A DNA stretch of 64,000 bases from Rothia nasimurium (GCF_928381705.1 NZ_CAKMSR010000002.1:124001-188000), one strand, 5' to 3'; positions 16,812 through 27,674 are shown, counted from the stretch's first letter. The notes: generated by a model from the sequence alone, not told the origin. A program made the numbers and translations.

Positions 16812-18052
16812 GCCAGTGCTCCCTCGCAGTTAAGAAGGGTCTCAGGGGCGTAGCCAGCACGAATAAATTTCTCAGGCGAAGGCACCTCAGAAGCAACACA
16901 TACCAGCTGGTCACCTTCTCGTCTAAACAGTGTGCTGGTTTCAATTACCCCGTTTTCGACCCGGTTACCAACAGCAAGAATCTCTCGTACCTGCCGTTTG
17001 CCCCGCAGATTACGGTCGCAGTGAACCACTAAATCAAAGCAAGAAGCCACGGTGGGGACGACAAACGAACTCGAAATGTTGTCACCGGCCAAGAGTGGAA
17101 GGGTGCACATCTTCGTGATTGCATCGCGAGCTGAGTTAGCGTGGATAGTACAAAGCCCCGGGAGCCCGGAGTTGAGCGCGATGAGCATATCAAGAGACTC
17201 AGCTTCGCGCACCTCACCAATGATGAGGCGGTCGGGTCTCATACGCAAAGCCTCTTTCACTAGGCGCCGGAGCGGAATCTCGCCGTGCCCTTCCAGGTTG
17301 GGCTGACGGCACTGCAAATTCACAACATCGCGGAGGGGAATTTTGAGCTCAAAAATCTCCTCACAGGTAATAACGCGCTCCCGCATGCCAATAGATGCTG
17401 ACAGACAGTTCAACATGGTTGTTTTGCCAGCCTGAGTAGCACCAGAGACCAGGCAATTTAACCCGCTGGCCACGGCTGCATCTAAAAACTTTGCCGCATC
17501 TAGGCTGAGAGACCCCAGCTTAACCAAATCACTCAAGCGAGTTGCTCGCGCAATAAACTTACGGATATTGATGGCCCAATGACGGCGGGTAACATCAGGA
17601 ATAGCTACATGGAGCCTAGAACCGTCCGGCAAGGAGCTGTCGACAAAAGGTGTGCTCAAATCAAGACGTCGTCCCGAGGTCTTGAGCATACGCTCTACCA
17701 GCGCACGAATCTGTTCCTCGCTCAGGGTAAGCCCGGTGAGCTCAGACTCTCCAGCACGAGCCACAAAAATCTCGTCCGGAGCGTTAATCCAGATCTCTTC
17801 AACAGAGCTATCATCAAGATACTGCTGAATCTCGCCAAAGCCGCATACCTTGTCGAAAAGGGAGCTGATCAGGGAGTCAGCATTCTCAAGTCGCGGCACT
17901 ACACCCCGTAGCATCTGGCGCTCGTACTCAGCAATGGCCTGCTGGATGAGCTCCTTGGCTTCCACCTGCTGTACGAGTGGGTCGATACTGCTTCGGCGAA
18001 TCAAGTCACGCACGTCTGCTTCAACCAGCTCTTCTGCTTGCGCTATAGACAT
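16808..18052 (-). CDS. tadA: Tad pilus assembly ATPase TadA/CpaF
   Basis: A 414-residue secretion ATPase of the GspE/CpaF class, with Walker A SGATQAGKTTML near residue 210, an Asp/Glu box region and RMRPDRLIIGEVREAESLDM (Walker B side), then GLPGLCTIHANSARDA with the His box. It powers Flp pilus assembly or retraction. AAGGGGG is six bases before the ATG. It is the first gene of a seven-gene operon; the usual CpaE-like partner is not adjacent but lies at 29868-31250. Confidence 0.9.
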   Translation of the reverse strand: MSIAQAEELVEADVRDLIRRSSIDPLVQQVEAKELIQQAIAEYERQMLRGVVPRLENADSLISSLFDKVCGFGEIQQYLDDSSVEEIWINAPDEIFVARAGESELTGLTLSEEQIRALVERMLKTSGRRLDLSTPFVDSSLPDGSRLHVAIPDVTRRHWAINIRKFIARATRLSDLVKLGSLSLDAAKFLDAAVASGLNCLVSGATQAGKTTMLNCLSASIGMRERVITCEEIFELKIPLRDVVNLQCRQPNLEGHGEIPLRRLVKEALRMRPDRLIIGEVREAESLDMLIALNSGLPGLCTIHANSARDAITKMCTLPLLAGDNISSSFVVPTVASCFDLVVHCDRNLRGKRQVREILAVGNRVENGVIETSTLFRREGDQLVCVASEVPSPEKFIRAGYAPETLLNCEGALA

Positions 18053-18098
18053 CTGTCCCCCTTACGCTCCATTGCGATCAGTCGATGAATTACCAAAC

Positions 18099-18128
18099 AA
18101 GATACAGTTGATTAGGTAAAACAATCAA
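18099..18128 (-). promoter_or_regulatory. Candidate promoter of the Tad operon
   Basis: On the minus strand TTGATT (18123-18128) and TATCTT (18099-18104) are separated by 18 bp, about 50 bases before the tadA start. This is a reasonable primary-sigma promoter. Confidence 0.5.
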
Positions 18129-18323
18129 ACACCCCAGGGCTACCCTGTGGATAACTGTGCCCCGCACGCCTTTACCCAGCCACCAAGAATGCAATGAAGT
18201 TGCACCTGACAAGCCATAACGCATGAAGGCTAAAGTTTTTCCACAGCACCTCAAACCTACTACGGATAAACGTAATGTTTTGACACACAACTAGTTACTG
18301 ACTAGTAACAACGCACAAAAATA
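18129..18323. other. Intergenic region with DnaA-box-like sequences and a short repeat
   Basis: The gap between tadA and the ABC operon has no gene. It holds a perfect TTATCCACA (minus strand, about 18147-18155), a related TTTTCCACAG (about 18236-18245), and ACTAGTTACTGACTAGTAAC (18290-18309), in which ACTAGT is repeated and GTTACT/AGTAAC form an inverted pair. Confidence 0.5.
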
Positions 18324-18356
18324 CCCACAAGCTATCTAGCTTGTGGGCATTTTTGG
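18324..18356 (-). terminator. Terminator of the galactofuran/ABC operon
   Basis: CCCACAAGCT (18324-18333) pairs with AGCTTGTGGG (18338-18347), and the minus strand continues as TATTTTTG. A short T run also follows on the plus strand. Confidence 0.8.
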
Positions 18357-18367
18357 GGAAGGCTCCC

Positions 18368-19144
18368 TTAGTGGGATTTTGCCCTCATGAATTCAATCGC
18401 TTCGTCAATAGGGCCATCGAACTGCTTAGAGCCATGATCCAGGACCACTCCGCGTTCACAGATCTTTGCCACCAAATCAAGGTCATGGCTCACCACAACC
18501 AGGGTTTTCCCTTCAGCACTCAGATCTCGAATCTTAGCGATACATTTCTTCTGGAAAGGTTCATCACCCACAGCCAGAATCTCATCCACTAAGAAAATCT
18601 CCGGATCAGTATGAACAGCTACAGCAAAAGCCAGTCGCAGGTACATACCCGACGAGTAGAACTTAACCTCGGTATCGATAAAGTTGCCAATTTCAGAGAA
18701 TTCAACAATTTCATCAAATTTTGCTTCAATCTGTTCCTTGCTCATACCAAGGATGGCAGCGTTCAGATATACGTTGTCACGCCCGGTCAAATCGGGGTGG
18801 AAACCTGCTCCAACCTCGATAAGCCCAGCGATGCGTCCGCCGGTCAATACCCTGCCCTCATCCGGGTGCATCACACCCGAAATCAGCTTGAGCAGGGTAG
18901 ATTTACCCGAACCGTTATAGCCCAGCAGGGCAACGCGCTCGCCTTCGCGGATGTCCAGGGAAACCCCGTTAAGAGCATTGAACTTCTCATTCAAGTCCCC
19001 CTTACGGCCCTTCATCAGCCAGACAAAGGCCTCCTTCATCGACCGAGTATGGCGCAGCACAAAGCGCTTCACTAGAGACTCAACCTTGATAACCACAGGA
19101 GCATTATCTGCCACGGGTGGTAAATCAAACTTCTTGATATCCAC
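18368..19144 (-). CDS. Polysaccharide-export ABC transporter ATPase (Wzt/TagH-like)
   Basis: A 258-residue nucleotide-binding protein with Walker A LLGYNGSGKSTLLKL (about 73-87), signature YSSGMYLRLAFAVA (about 163-176), Walker B IFLVDEILAVGD and the H-loop VVSHD. The N-terminal extension (VIKVESLVKRFVLRHTRS) and LFMKGRKGDLNEKF-type insert are typical of ATPases that export O-antigen, teichoic acid or galactan chains. No C-terminal carbohydrate-binding domain is present. It is the last gene of the glf operon, five bases after the permease. Confidence 0.85.
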   Translation of the reverse strand: MDIKKFDLPPVADNAPVVIKVESLVKRFVLRHTRSMKEAFVWLMKGRKGDLNEKFNALNGVSLDIREGERVALLGYNGSGKSTLLKLISGVMHPDEGRVLTGGRIAGLIEVGAGFHPDLTGRDNVYLNAAILGMSKEQIEAKFDEIVEFSEIGNFIDTEVKFYSSGMYLRLAFAVAVHTDPEIFLVDEILAVGDEPFQKKCIAKIRDLSAEGKTLVVVSHDLDLVAKICERGVVLDHGSKQFDGPIDEAIEFMRAKSH

Positions 19145-19149
19145 GTAAA

Positions 19150-20031
19150 TCAGAGCTCCTGGGCGAAGTTGCCCTCTAGCTTACGGAAGAGTAAGTCACC
19201 GAGGAACAGGGTCACGAGAGAAACACCCAGGGCAACAGGTACCCACAGGGTAAGAAGATGCGGAGGAATCTGCGAGGTAGGTAGAGCCAAAGCCTCTTCA
19301 GACAGGGTAGGCATCCAGAAAGCATAGTGGAAGAGCTCAACAGCAACGGTAAGAGGGTTCATCAGATAAACAGTGATAACCCACGAATATAAGGTGTCCC
19401 GCACCATAGTCCATGAGTACAGCACTGGAGAGAACCAGGTAGCGACCATCAAGAGCATATCTACGATGTTTTCCGAGTCCCGGAAAAACACATTAGCTAC
19501 ACCAAAGATAAGGCCAAGTCCTGCTGAGAAAACCATAATAATAATCATGGCCACAAGTGCAGCCCCCAACTGTTTGAGGTCCGGGCTCCACCCTGCAAAG
19601 AAACAAGCTATCAAAAGCACCACGATTTGAGGCAAAAAGTGAATTAAAGCTACCCAGATTGTCGAGACTGAAAAGAGTTCTCTCGGAAGATAAATCTTCT
19701 TAATAAGAGCTCCATTCACAACCATTGCCTTAGCACCGTTACTGAACCCTTCAGAGAAGAAGTTAATAACGATCATTCCAGAGAACAGATAAATAGCGTA
19801 GTTCTGCATGCCTCTTTCAAGGCCTAGGAATAATCCCATCGCAATATAGAAGACGCTAAACTGTACCCCCGGCTTGATGTACGACCAGAGGATACCCAAG
19901 ACAGATCCGCGGTAGCGAACCTGAATTTCTTTATCGACAAGTAGCCTTAGAAGGTAACGATTTTGAAAGACGTCACGGAGCCCCCTACCGCGACCAGGAG
20001 GGGAAAGAGGGGGAGTTACTTGTTTATTCAT
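19150..20031 (-). CDS. Polysaccharide-export ABC-2 permease (Wzm/TagG-like)
   Basis: A 293-residue protein with an N-terminal amphipathic stretch (LLRLLVDKEIQVRYRGSVLG) followed by six membrane helices, matching ABC-2 permeases of glycan exporters. The pattern VRYRGSVLGILWSYIKPG is a family hallmark. It should form the channel for the chain made by the GlfT2-like enzyme. The start codon overlaps that gene's stop as ATGA, so translation is coupled. Confidence 0.85.
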   Translation of the reverse strand: MNKQVTPPLSPPGRGRGLRDVFQNRYLLRLLVDKEIQVRYRGSVLGILWSYIKPGVQFSVFYIAMGLFLGLERGMQNYAIYLFSGMIVINFFSEGFSNGAKAMVVNGALIKKIYLPRELFSVSTIWVALIHFLPQIVVLLIACFFAGWSPDLKQLGAALVAMIIIMVFSAGLGLIFGVANVFFRDSENIVDMLLMVATWFSPVLYSWTMVRDTLYSWVITVYLMNPLTVAVELFHYAFWMPTLSEEALALPTSQIPPHLLTLWVPVALGVSLVTLFLGDLLFRKLEGNFAQEL

Positions 20032-22046
20032 CGGGTCAGCTCAGACTCCGTATGCTTCTGGAAGGTTTTAGCCCAGGCATCATAGGATGCTACTTCGGCA
20101 GCAGCAGAGCGGTACTGGTTTCGCAAATCAGCCCAGTTTTTAAAGAGCTGTGCATGCAGTTTCGAAGCACGAGCCAAATTTTCGCGCAGCTTCTTGGGAT
20201 CACGCTGATACCAGAAGACACCGGTGCCTTCTGCGTTAGTGACAAGAAGCGAATCGAACTTGGAAACAGTCCACCAACGATTCTCTGAGTAATTCAGCTG
20301 AATCTGAGGATTTGTTTTTGCCAGATCATCAACAGGCTTAAAGAGCTGACGTCCCACGGTAGAAATAGTCCAAGGAATCAGCTTCTGGTAGCCAGGCGAA
20401 CTAAAGTTACGGCGCCCCTTGAACGGAGGTTTAGTTGTCTTAGGCTGCGGGTAGTCATCGAGGTTCGACTTGAGCTGGGCGTCTTTGAAATCCTTCACCT
20501 TACCGCGGATTACGGGTAAACGCTCACTGAGCGAAGGATGCAGGTGTGTAGGGCCAGACAGTAGGTCCTCGATAGCCATGAGACGACCTTCTTCGGTGTA
20601 GTACTGCATGGAGAGAGCATGCTTAACATCTAAGAAGAGCGACTCGCGTAAAACTGATCCGCCCTTTTCAAAGGGAGAATGAATTAAAGCCGTGATGAGT
20701 CGATTACGTTCGTGGAAGTAAGCCTGCCAGCCAACGGAGTCGTCCTTATCCTGCCACGATACATGCCACAAAGCTGCGCCTGGGAACGACACCGTAGCAA
20801 TTCCTGCTTCTTTAGCACGAAGACCATACTCAGCGTCATCCCACTTCAGGAACAAGGGAAGGGAAAGCCCAATCTTATTGATAACTTCGGTCGGGATAAG
20901 GCACATCCACCAGCCGTTATAGTCAACGTCTACACGACGGTGCATCCAGTGGGTACTGCGGAGGTTATTTCTACCGAGGTCGTGACCAAGCGACATGTCT
21001 GCGTGCGGCTTATCATAAAAGGTACGCCAGGGGTTCACAACTTCACCGAATGCGTGCAGAACCGAACGATCGTACATATCAAACATATGACCGCCCACGA
21101 TAGTGGGGTTCTTACAGTAATCAGCAAAAGTGATGAGACGCAGAATCGACTCGGGTTCAACGACGACGTCGTCGTCCAGCAGCATGACGTAATCTGAACC
21201 ATTGTTTACTGACTCAAACATGCCGCGAGCGAAGCCACCAGAACCGCCTAAGTTTGCCTGATTAATGATGCGGAACTTACCCGCAAGAGGAGCAACTACT
21301 TCTTCAAAGTCCGGGTGGTCCTGCACCTTCTCGGTACCCTGGTCAACAATCAGAATCTCTTTAACAGTCTCGAGAGCATCAAGGTTATTGCCCAGGGAAC
21401 GAATGTTGTCGATGCAGTACTGTACCTTATTCATAGTTGTAATCTGTACAGTAGCTTTACCGCCAGCCTCTCCCAGGCGTGGCTGAATATCACCAAACCA
21501 GTCCGCTTCAACCAGGGTGAGGTCGCTCTTGGTGGCAGTAAGGTCAAACCAGTACCAGCCGCCATCTCCAAAAGGAGCTAGCGTCAGGTCGAAAGTTACT
21601 GTTTCTGCGCCTTCAAGTACTTTGGCATCAACACGTTGAATTACGCCACGGGCATTCGATTTATAAACCACGACCATGCCCGCACCTTCAGTGGTGATTC
21701 TCAGGGTCACTGATTTCAAATCAGTCCACCGTCTCCAGTACGAAGCGGGGAAAGCATTGAAGTAGGTTCCAAATGAAACAGTTTTACCTGCTGCTAGGTG
21801 GGTTGAACGACGACCTAGAACATCAGAAGTGGTAGCTACAGGTCCTGCTGCGTTTTCGTTTTTTAGCTCTTGCTGGGCGGCCGCCTTCTCGATGGTTTTG
21901 GCCGCGTCTCCATCCAGACGAGTGGGAAGTTGCACGCCGGTTGCGCTACCGCTGTCGATGTACAGAGGTATGACGTCAGTTTGGACTGCTTCAGGAAGGA
22001 TTACCCGCTGAAGTGTTTTCATATCAGCCATATTTTTCACGCTCAT
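20028..22046 (-). CDS. glfT2: GlfT2-like galactofuranosyltransferase
   Basis: The 672-residue protein has the architecture of mycobacterial GlfT2: an N-terminal beta-sandwich (about 1-190), a GT-A domain with NQANLGGSGGFARGM, the metal-binding DDD in MLLDDDVVVEPES (about 288-291), and WDDAEYGLRA near 400 with the candidate catalytic Asp, then a helical C-terminal region. GlfT2 uses UDP-galactofuranose to extend a galactan processively with alternating linkages. The UDP-Galf-making gene glf is directly upstream (three bases apart) and an exporter downstream, which supports the substrate. The linkage pattern here is not predictable. Confidence 0.85.
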   Translation of the reverse strand: MSVKNMADMKTLQRVILPEAVQTDVIPLYIDSGSATGVQLPTRLDGDAAKTIEKAAAQQELKNENAAGPVATTSDVLGRRSTHLAAGKTVSFGTYFNAFPASYWRRWTDLKSVTLRITTEGAGMVVVYKSNARGVIQRVDAKVLEGAETVTFDLTLAPFGDGGWYWFDLTATKSDLTLVEADWFGDIQPRLGEAGGKATVQITTMNKVQYCIDNIRSLGNNLDALETVKEILIVDQGTEKVQDHPDFEEVVAPLAGKFRIINQANLGGSGGFARGMFESVNNGSDYVMLLDDDVVVEPESILRLITFADYCKNPTIVGGHMFDMYDRSVLHAFGEVVNPWRTFYDKPHADMSLGHDLGRNNLRSTHWMHRRVDVDYNGWWMCLIPTEVINKIGLSLPLFLKWDDAEYGLRAKEAGIATVSFPGAALWHVSWQDKDDSVGWQAYFHERNRLITALIHSPFEKGGSVLRESLFLDVKHALSMQYYTEEGRLMAIEDLLSGPTHLHPSLSERLPVIRGKVKDFKDAQLKSNLDDYPQPKTTKPPFKGRRNFSSPGYQKLIPWTISTVGRQLFKPVDDLAKTNPQIQLNYSENRWWTVSKFDSLLVTNAEGTGVFWYQRDPKKLRENLARASKLHAQLFKNWADLRNQYRSAAAEVASYDAWAKTFQKHTESELTR

Positions 22047-22049
22047 TCT

Positions 22050-23237
<1,188 letters not shown>

Positions 23238-23563
23238 TTAACTTACTCCTTGTTAGGGGTTGCACAGCTATCGTGGGGAGTCTGGCAACCGTGCTCTGCT
23301 ACTACAGCGTAGAAGCTTAACTTCGGTGTGTTCCTTGCGCGCAAGGTAAACACAGTTAATAACAAAAGTACCGGATATAGTCGGCTACTACCCGCTAACA
23401 GGCTGTAAAGATCGTGTGATTATTCCCCGGTCTTCCCCTGTGCTAGTGCTGTGTGCAGAGGAACCTCAACTTTTTTCGCGGAAAGACAGAAAAACAATGG
23501 TGAGAGTTTGTTTTTCCGTTTTGTGCCCTTGCAATGGCAGGTCTCCAGAACTTAGGTAGCTTT
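23238..23563. other. Intergenic region between glf and the EssC-like gene
   Basis: This 326-bp divergent region should hold both promoters. I see AT-rich patches and no convincing RNA gene, repeat or operator. An ATG at 23534 lies in frame with the downstream gene but lacks a ribosome site. Confidence 0.5.
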
Positions 23564-26500
23564 ATGAAGCTTTTAGTGCGCGTCCAGCAGCCACCGGCGG
23601 GATCTTACCGAACAGTAGAGTTTGATTATTCGCCCGGCACAACTGGAGTAGATATCTACCGAGAACTCTCTAATGTGTGGGGTAGCGATAATTTCAGTTG
23701 GGGTGTTCAGGGGCAAGATATCAGGGAGCTTACTCCCGGCCAGGCTCCCTGGACTAGTGGTGCCCAGCTCACGGTGCTGCCCCTTGCATCTCATGCAACA
23801 GTTCTTCCTTTCCCAGAGGAGAAGGCCCTGTTTACCTTACGTGTGGTGCACGGGCCAGATTCTCATTCTCAGTTTCCGCTGTCTCGAGGTAGCTGGGAAA
23901 TTGGTAGGCAGGCCTCCCTGCTCACAATCGACGACCCAGCGCTTGCACCGATTGAGGGCTTCCTAGAGGTGACGGCTAGCGGTGTGTATTTCTCGGATGA
24001 GGGCTCCCACCGCAAACTTGAGGTAGGGGAAAAATTTATTCTGGGTGGGAGCGTCCTTGTGCTTGACCAGTATGAGTACCGCGCTCCCCTCTTTCGTGAC
24101 CCGGTAGTTCAAGACATTGATGCTCCCGCCCCTAAGTCCAAGCTGCTACTGGTAGCAACGATGGTTCTACCTCTCATTGTGGGCCTTCTGATTGCCTGGT
24201 TGACCCAGCTGTGGCTTGTTCTTCTCATGGCCTGTGGGTCCTCACTCTTAATGGGACTTCACGCTTTTTCTCAGGGGCGCGAAAGATCCTCTGTGCGCCG
24301 TCAGATAACACAGCTTGCTCGGGAGGAAGAGGACGCTATAGCCCGCTACCGCGGGGCTGACCAGGTTGATGCTGATACAGGCATCGTGATAGGACGCGGC
24401 ACCCGGCCAGTACGAATTAGAGGCAAGCAACGTGAGCTAGGGAGCCTCCCTGAAGTCCAGGGAGCCCCTTATGTCATAAGCGTAGAAGAACTTGCGCCCC
24501 TAGTCTCTGGGCTTCCTCTTTCGACCCAGCGTTTAGCCCTCTGCCAGCTCTTGGCTCAGAATCAGCCGGTCTACCTTCTTGTTCAGGAGCAGGAGGCTAC
24601 TTGGTTTTTGCGTCTCATTGACCCGCTTCTTGCAGCAGCAAACGTGTGTACGGTGTCTCTTGCAGAGCTCAGTAGTTTAGAAACAGGTTTTTTGGTGTGC
24701 TCCTATCTGCCGCCGTCCTTACCTCCGCAGCTTCTCCCCTTTCCCTTAGCCAACAAAGGGCCTCATAAAGAGCCTGCAGAGCTCTTTTCTCAGTCAATGA
24801 GCTGGCGCGACATCGTTTTAGACGGAATCAGCGAAGAGCGTTACTGTGCTCTCCTGGCGAGTTGGGGAAGAGTCACTACATCCTCTCTTCTCCAGAAAGT
24901 TAGCGTTGCAGCAACGAATACTTCTCAACTACCTGCTTATGCTCTCCCTGAGCTGCCGGAGGGTAACCAGCCGGAGAATCTATGGGCAGAAGAGATCTTT
25001 CTGTATGCGGGGCTAGCCTGTGAAAGTAACGATGACCTAAAACTCGGCCTTGTGCATCATGGCCCGCATTTTCTCTGTGCAGGGACTACAGGTTCAGGCA
25101 AGTCCCAGCTTCTTCGTTCCCTGCTATGGTCTGCAGCCCTCAGCTACCCGCCTCAGCGTCTTTCCTTCGTCCTCATAGATTTCAAAGGTGGCGCTGGTTT
25201 AGGCCCTCTAGCACCTCTACCCCATTGTGTTTCGCTCATCTCTGACCTTGACGCGTCTCAGCTAATGCGTACCATGAAGTTCTTGCGGGCAGACCTTACC
25301 CACCGTAAGCAGGTCTGGAAGCAGCTGGGCGTCAGCTCCTATGACGATTACATCGGCCTCTGCAGAAACGCCCGCACAGCGCCTGATTTTCCGGAGCTAA
25401 TTATCTGCATCGATGAGTTTCGCATGCTTGTCGATGATTACCCAGACATTATGAGCGAAATGATGAAGATAGCTACGATTGGCAGGTCGCTGGGTTACCA
25501 CCTCGTCCTAGCTACCCAGCGCCCGCAGGGAGCAATTTCTCCCGATATCAGGGCAAATATCTCAACGGTGATGTGCCTTAGAGTAAGTTCTGCCCAGGAA
25601 TCTTTCAATGTTCTAGGCTCGGAAGAAGCTTCTCATATCTCTGCTCGCTTCCCGGGTCGGGGCCTTCTACGGAGTGCAGATAATGAGATAGTTGAATTTC
25701 AAGCTCCTTTAATCACGGGACTTTACAGGCAAGAGCACCAAGGACGATGCCGAGCACGTTTTGTGCTCGATTTGCCTGGTTCCCAGGAGCCCACCGATTG
25801 CCAGGCTCTGAGCGATGCAGAACTCGATGCCACCAATACGGCTATCTACCAGGCCTACCAAATTGCACATCAGCTACCGACCTATCAGCCAATTCCGGCA
25901 TCACTCTCAGCTCCTTGCCATACAGATTTGCCGGAGTCTGCTGGCCCCTTTGCCTTATTGCTCGGCCAGTACGAGATAGCAGAACTAGGGTTTCAAGCCC
26001 CCTTTATCTGGTCGGCGGAAGATGGCCCAATTTTAGTACAGGGAGGCAGCAATGAGTGGATACCTGCGCTTCGGGCAACCCTCCTTCAAGCTCTCGTTCA
26101 AGGGTACGCCGTATTATGTCTTACGCCGTCAGAACAGCGCGCACGAGAGATACGCAGCTGGGGCAAGGAATACGCAGAACAGTTTGACGTCTTTACCTAC
26201 CAGGATTCCAACTATCTTCAGCACCTTCTAGCCTGCTGCACAGAAGCCCCAGGACCGGGCCAGCTCCTCATCATAGATACGCTAGAAACACTGCTAGATA
26301 CGCTCCAACGGTACCCGGCTGCAGAAGCTCACCTGCAACAGATTCTCAACTTGGGTGATCACCCAACAGTTCAGGTTTTCTGCACTTCAGTAACAGGTGT
26401 ACGAAGTAAGTACCAGCATATCTTTGAGCACACCTTCATGACTCGAGCAGCTGTTGAGAATGACCCTCTTCGTACCCACACTAGGGATTACACCCTGCCG

Positions 26501-27325
26501 GGCAGCGGGCAGTTTGCGATAGAAGGAAAGGTTATCTACGACTCCTCAGAAGGAAAAGTACAGGCAGGCACACTTGCTTGGACAGAGCTCAGCGCTCCGC
26601 TAGCTGCCCCAAAGACCGGTGCTCGGCAAGGCCCTAACCACCTGTTAAGCGACTCCCACAGATACTGGCTTTCCTGGCGTCCGCTCCCCTTGCGTTCCCC
26701 GGTCAGCTCCCTCCCGTCAGCAGCCAAGCCCCACGCCGGCGCGCTCGCCTGCGGAGTACTCAGGGACGGCTCGGTAGCCTTTACCCCGCCTTTGCGAGGT
26801 GGATTTATCAGCGTCAGCGGCCCGAGGGGATCCGGAAAAACGAGCCTACTTAAGACCCTCGTCCAAGCTAATCCTGAGCATTTCTTCATTGTTATCTCGT
26901 CGGATACCGGCACCGCAGCAGAAGATATCAGTCAAGCTCTTGCACGGAGCGAGAGCCTGGGGCTCCGCCCCATTCTGCTCATCGACGACCTTGATAAGCT
27001 CAGCCACGATATACAGCAGACCATACTGGCCCAGAAAGAAAAGTTTGGGTCTGTTGTCGTGGCCTATACTCCCTGGCCGCGGTGGAGTAGCTCACCGATT
27101 CTTGCTGCCCTCAGCGGTACCTCTACGGGTATCGTGCTTACCCCGCATAGCTCCGCAGACATGTCCTTCTACCCGGGCGTACCTCTCCCCCTTGACCTTA
27201 AAACTTACGGCCAGCTCCCGGCAGGGCGGGGAGTCATGATTGATCATGCAACTGTTACGGCTTTTCAGGCAGCCTTACCCGATGAACAGGTTACCGGGAG
27301 GAAGGAGCCAGATGCTCAAGGGTAG
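23564..27325 (+). CDS. EssC/EccC-like FtsK/SpoIIIE-family ATPase
   Basis: About 1253 residues from the ATG at 23564, which AGGT precedes; a start at 23534 would add ten residues. The first about 170 residues look like a ubiquitin-like/FHA region (RGSWEIGRQASLLTID). Two membrane helices follow (about 195-240). ATPase domain 1 has Walker A AGTTGSGKSQLL near 507, LIICIDEF near 612 and LATQRPQG near 650. A middle domain with a degenerate P-loop (VQGGSNEW, about 830) and a third domain with SGPRGSGKTSLL (about 1084) and ILLIDDLDK follow. This is the layout of type VII secretion motor ATPases. No WXG100, EsaB/EccD-like or mycosin gene is nearby, so its role as a secretion motor is inferred from architecture only. 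Confidence 0.8.
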   Translation: MKLLVRVQQPPAGSYRTVEFDYSPGTTGVDIYRELSNVWGSDNFSWGVQGQDIRELTPGQAPWTSGAQLTVLPLASHATVLPFPEEKALFTLRVVHGPDSHSQFPLSRGSWEIGRQASLLTIDDPALAPIEGFLEVTASGVYFSDEGSHRKLEVGEKFILGGSVLVLDQYEYRAPLFRDPVVQDIDAPAPKSKLLLVATMVLPLIVGLLIAWLTQLWLVLLMACGSSLLMGLHAFSQGRERSSVRRQITQLAREEEDAIARYRGADQVDADTGIVIGRGTRPVRIRGKQRELGSLPEVQGAPYVISVEELAPLVSGLPLSTQRLALCQLLAQNQPVYLLVQEQEATWFLRLIDPLLAAANVCTVSLAELSSLETGFLVCSYLPPSLPPQLLPFPLANKGPHKEPAELFSQSMSWRDIVLDGISEERYCALLASWGRVTTSSLLQKVSVAATNTSQLPAYALPELPEGNQPENLWAEEIFLYAGLACESNDDLKLGLVHHGPHFLCAGTTGSGKSQLLRSLLWSAALSYPPQRLSFVLIDFKGGAGLGPLAPLPHCVSLISDLDASQLMRTMKFLRADLTHRKQVWKQLGVSSYDDYIGLCRNARTAPDFPELIICIDEFRMLVDDYPDIMSEMMKIATIGRSLGYHLVLATQRPQGAISPDIRANISTVMCLRVSSAQESFNVLGSEEASHISARFPGRGLLRSADNEIVEFQAPLITGLYRQEHQGRCRARFVLDLPGSQEPTDCQALSDAELDATNTAIYQAYQIAHQLPTYQPIPASLSAPCHTDLPESAGPFALLLGQYEIAELGFQAPFIWSAEDGPILVQGGSNEWIPALRATLLQALVQGYAVLCLTPSEQRAREIRSWGKEYAEQFDVFTYQDSNYLQHLLACCTEAPGPGQLLIIDTLETLLDTLQRYPAAEAHLQQILNLGDHPTVQVFCTSVTGVRSKYQHIFEHTFMTRAAVENDPLRTHTRDYTLPGSGQFAIEGKVIYDSSEGKVQAGTLAWTELSAPLAAPKTGARQGPNHLLSDSHRYWLSWRPLPLRSPVSSLPSAAKPHAGALACGVLRDGSVAFTPPLRGGFISVSGPRGSGKTSLLKTLVQANPEHFFIVISSDTGTAAEDISQALARSESLGLRPILLIDDLDKLSHDIQQTILAQKEKFGSVVVAYTPWPRWSSSPILAALSGTSTGIVLTPHSSADMSFYPGVPLPLDLKTYGQLPAGRGVMIDHATVTAFQAALPDEQVTGRKEPDAQG

Positions 27326-27674
27326 AGCGGGTAAAAAGTAGCAGGATGACAGCTCCGCTTATGCCTACCGTTGCTAGCCCTACCAGGTAATCTCCACCCA
27401 GAGTAGTTTGAACGCCGATGATGACCGCAAAGAGTTGCCAGACAAGCACGAGAGGCTGCCCAAACCGCTGCGCCTTCCACACGGCAACAGCGCCCACGGC
27501 GAGAGCCAGGGCAATAATGAAATAAAAGGAGGCAATAACTGATGCTCCCCCAATATCGGCAGAAGCGAAAGTCCCGATGAGAGCAGTAACCACTAGATAC
27601 AGGGCCTGAAGGAGGCTCAGCCCGACCAAGATTTTCACGGGAATTGGAAGGGCTGAAACGCTGGAAGAAGCCAC
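27291..27674 (-). CDS. Four-helix membrane protein of unknown function
   Basis: The 127-residue product has four hydrophobic segments (about 12-35, 43-66, 75-95 and 98-115) with small polar connections and no recognised domain. A GTG start has only a weak ribosome site. Its last 35 bases run antisense into the 3' end of the EssC-like gene, so the two convergent transcripts overlap. I do not recognise a function. Confidence 0.6.
   Translation of the reverse strand: MASSSVSALPIPVKILVGLSLLQALYLVVTALIGTFASADIGGASVIASFYFIIALALAVGAVAVWKAQRFGQPLVLVWQLFAVIIGVQTTLGGDYLVGLATVGISGAVILLLFTRSTLEHLAPSSR

Noticed and set aside
18129..18323. Replication origin suggested by DnaA-box-like sequences
   Set aside because: Only two boxes, no dnaA, dnaN or AT-rich unwinding element, and similar boxes occur singly across the window.
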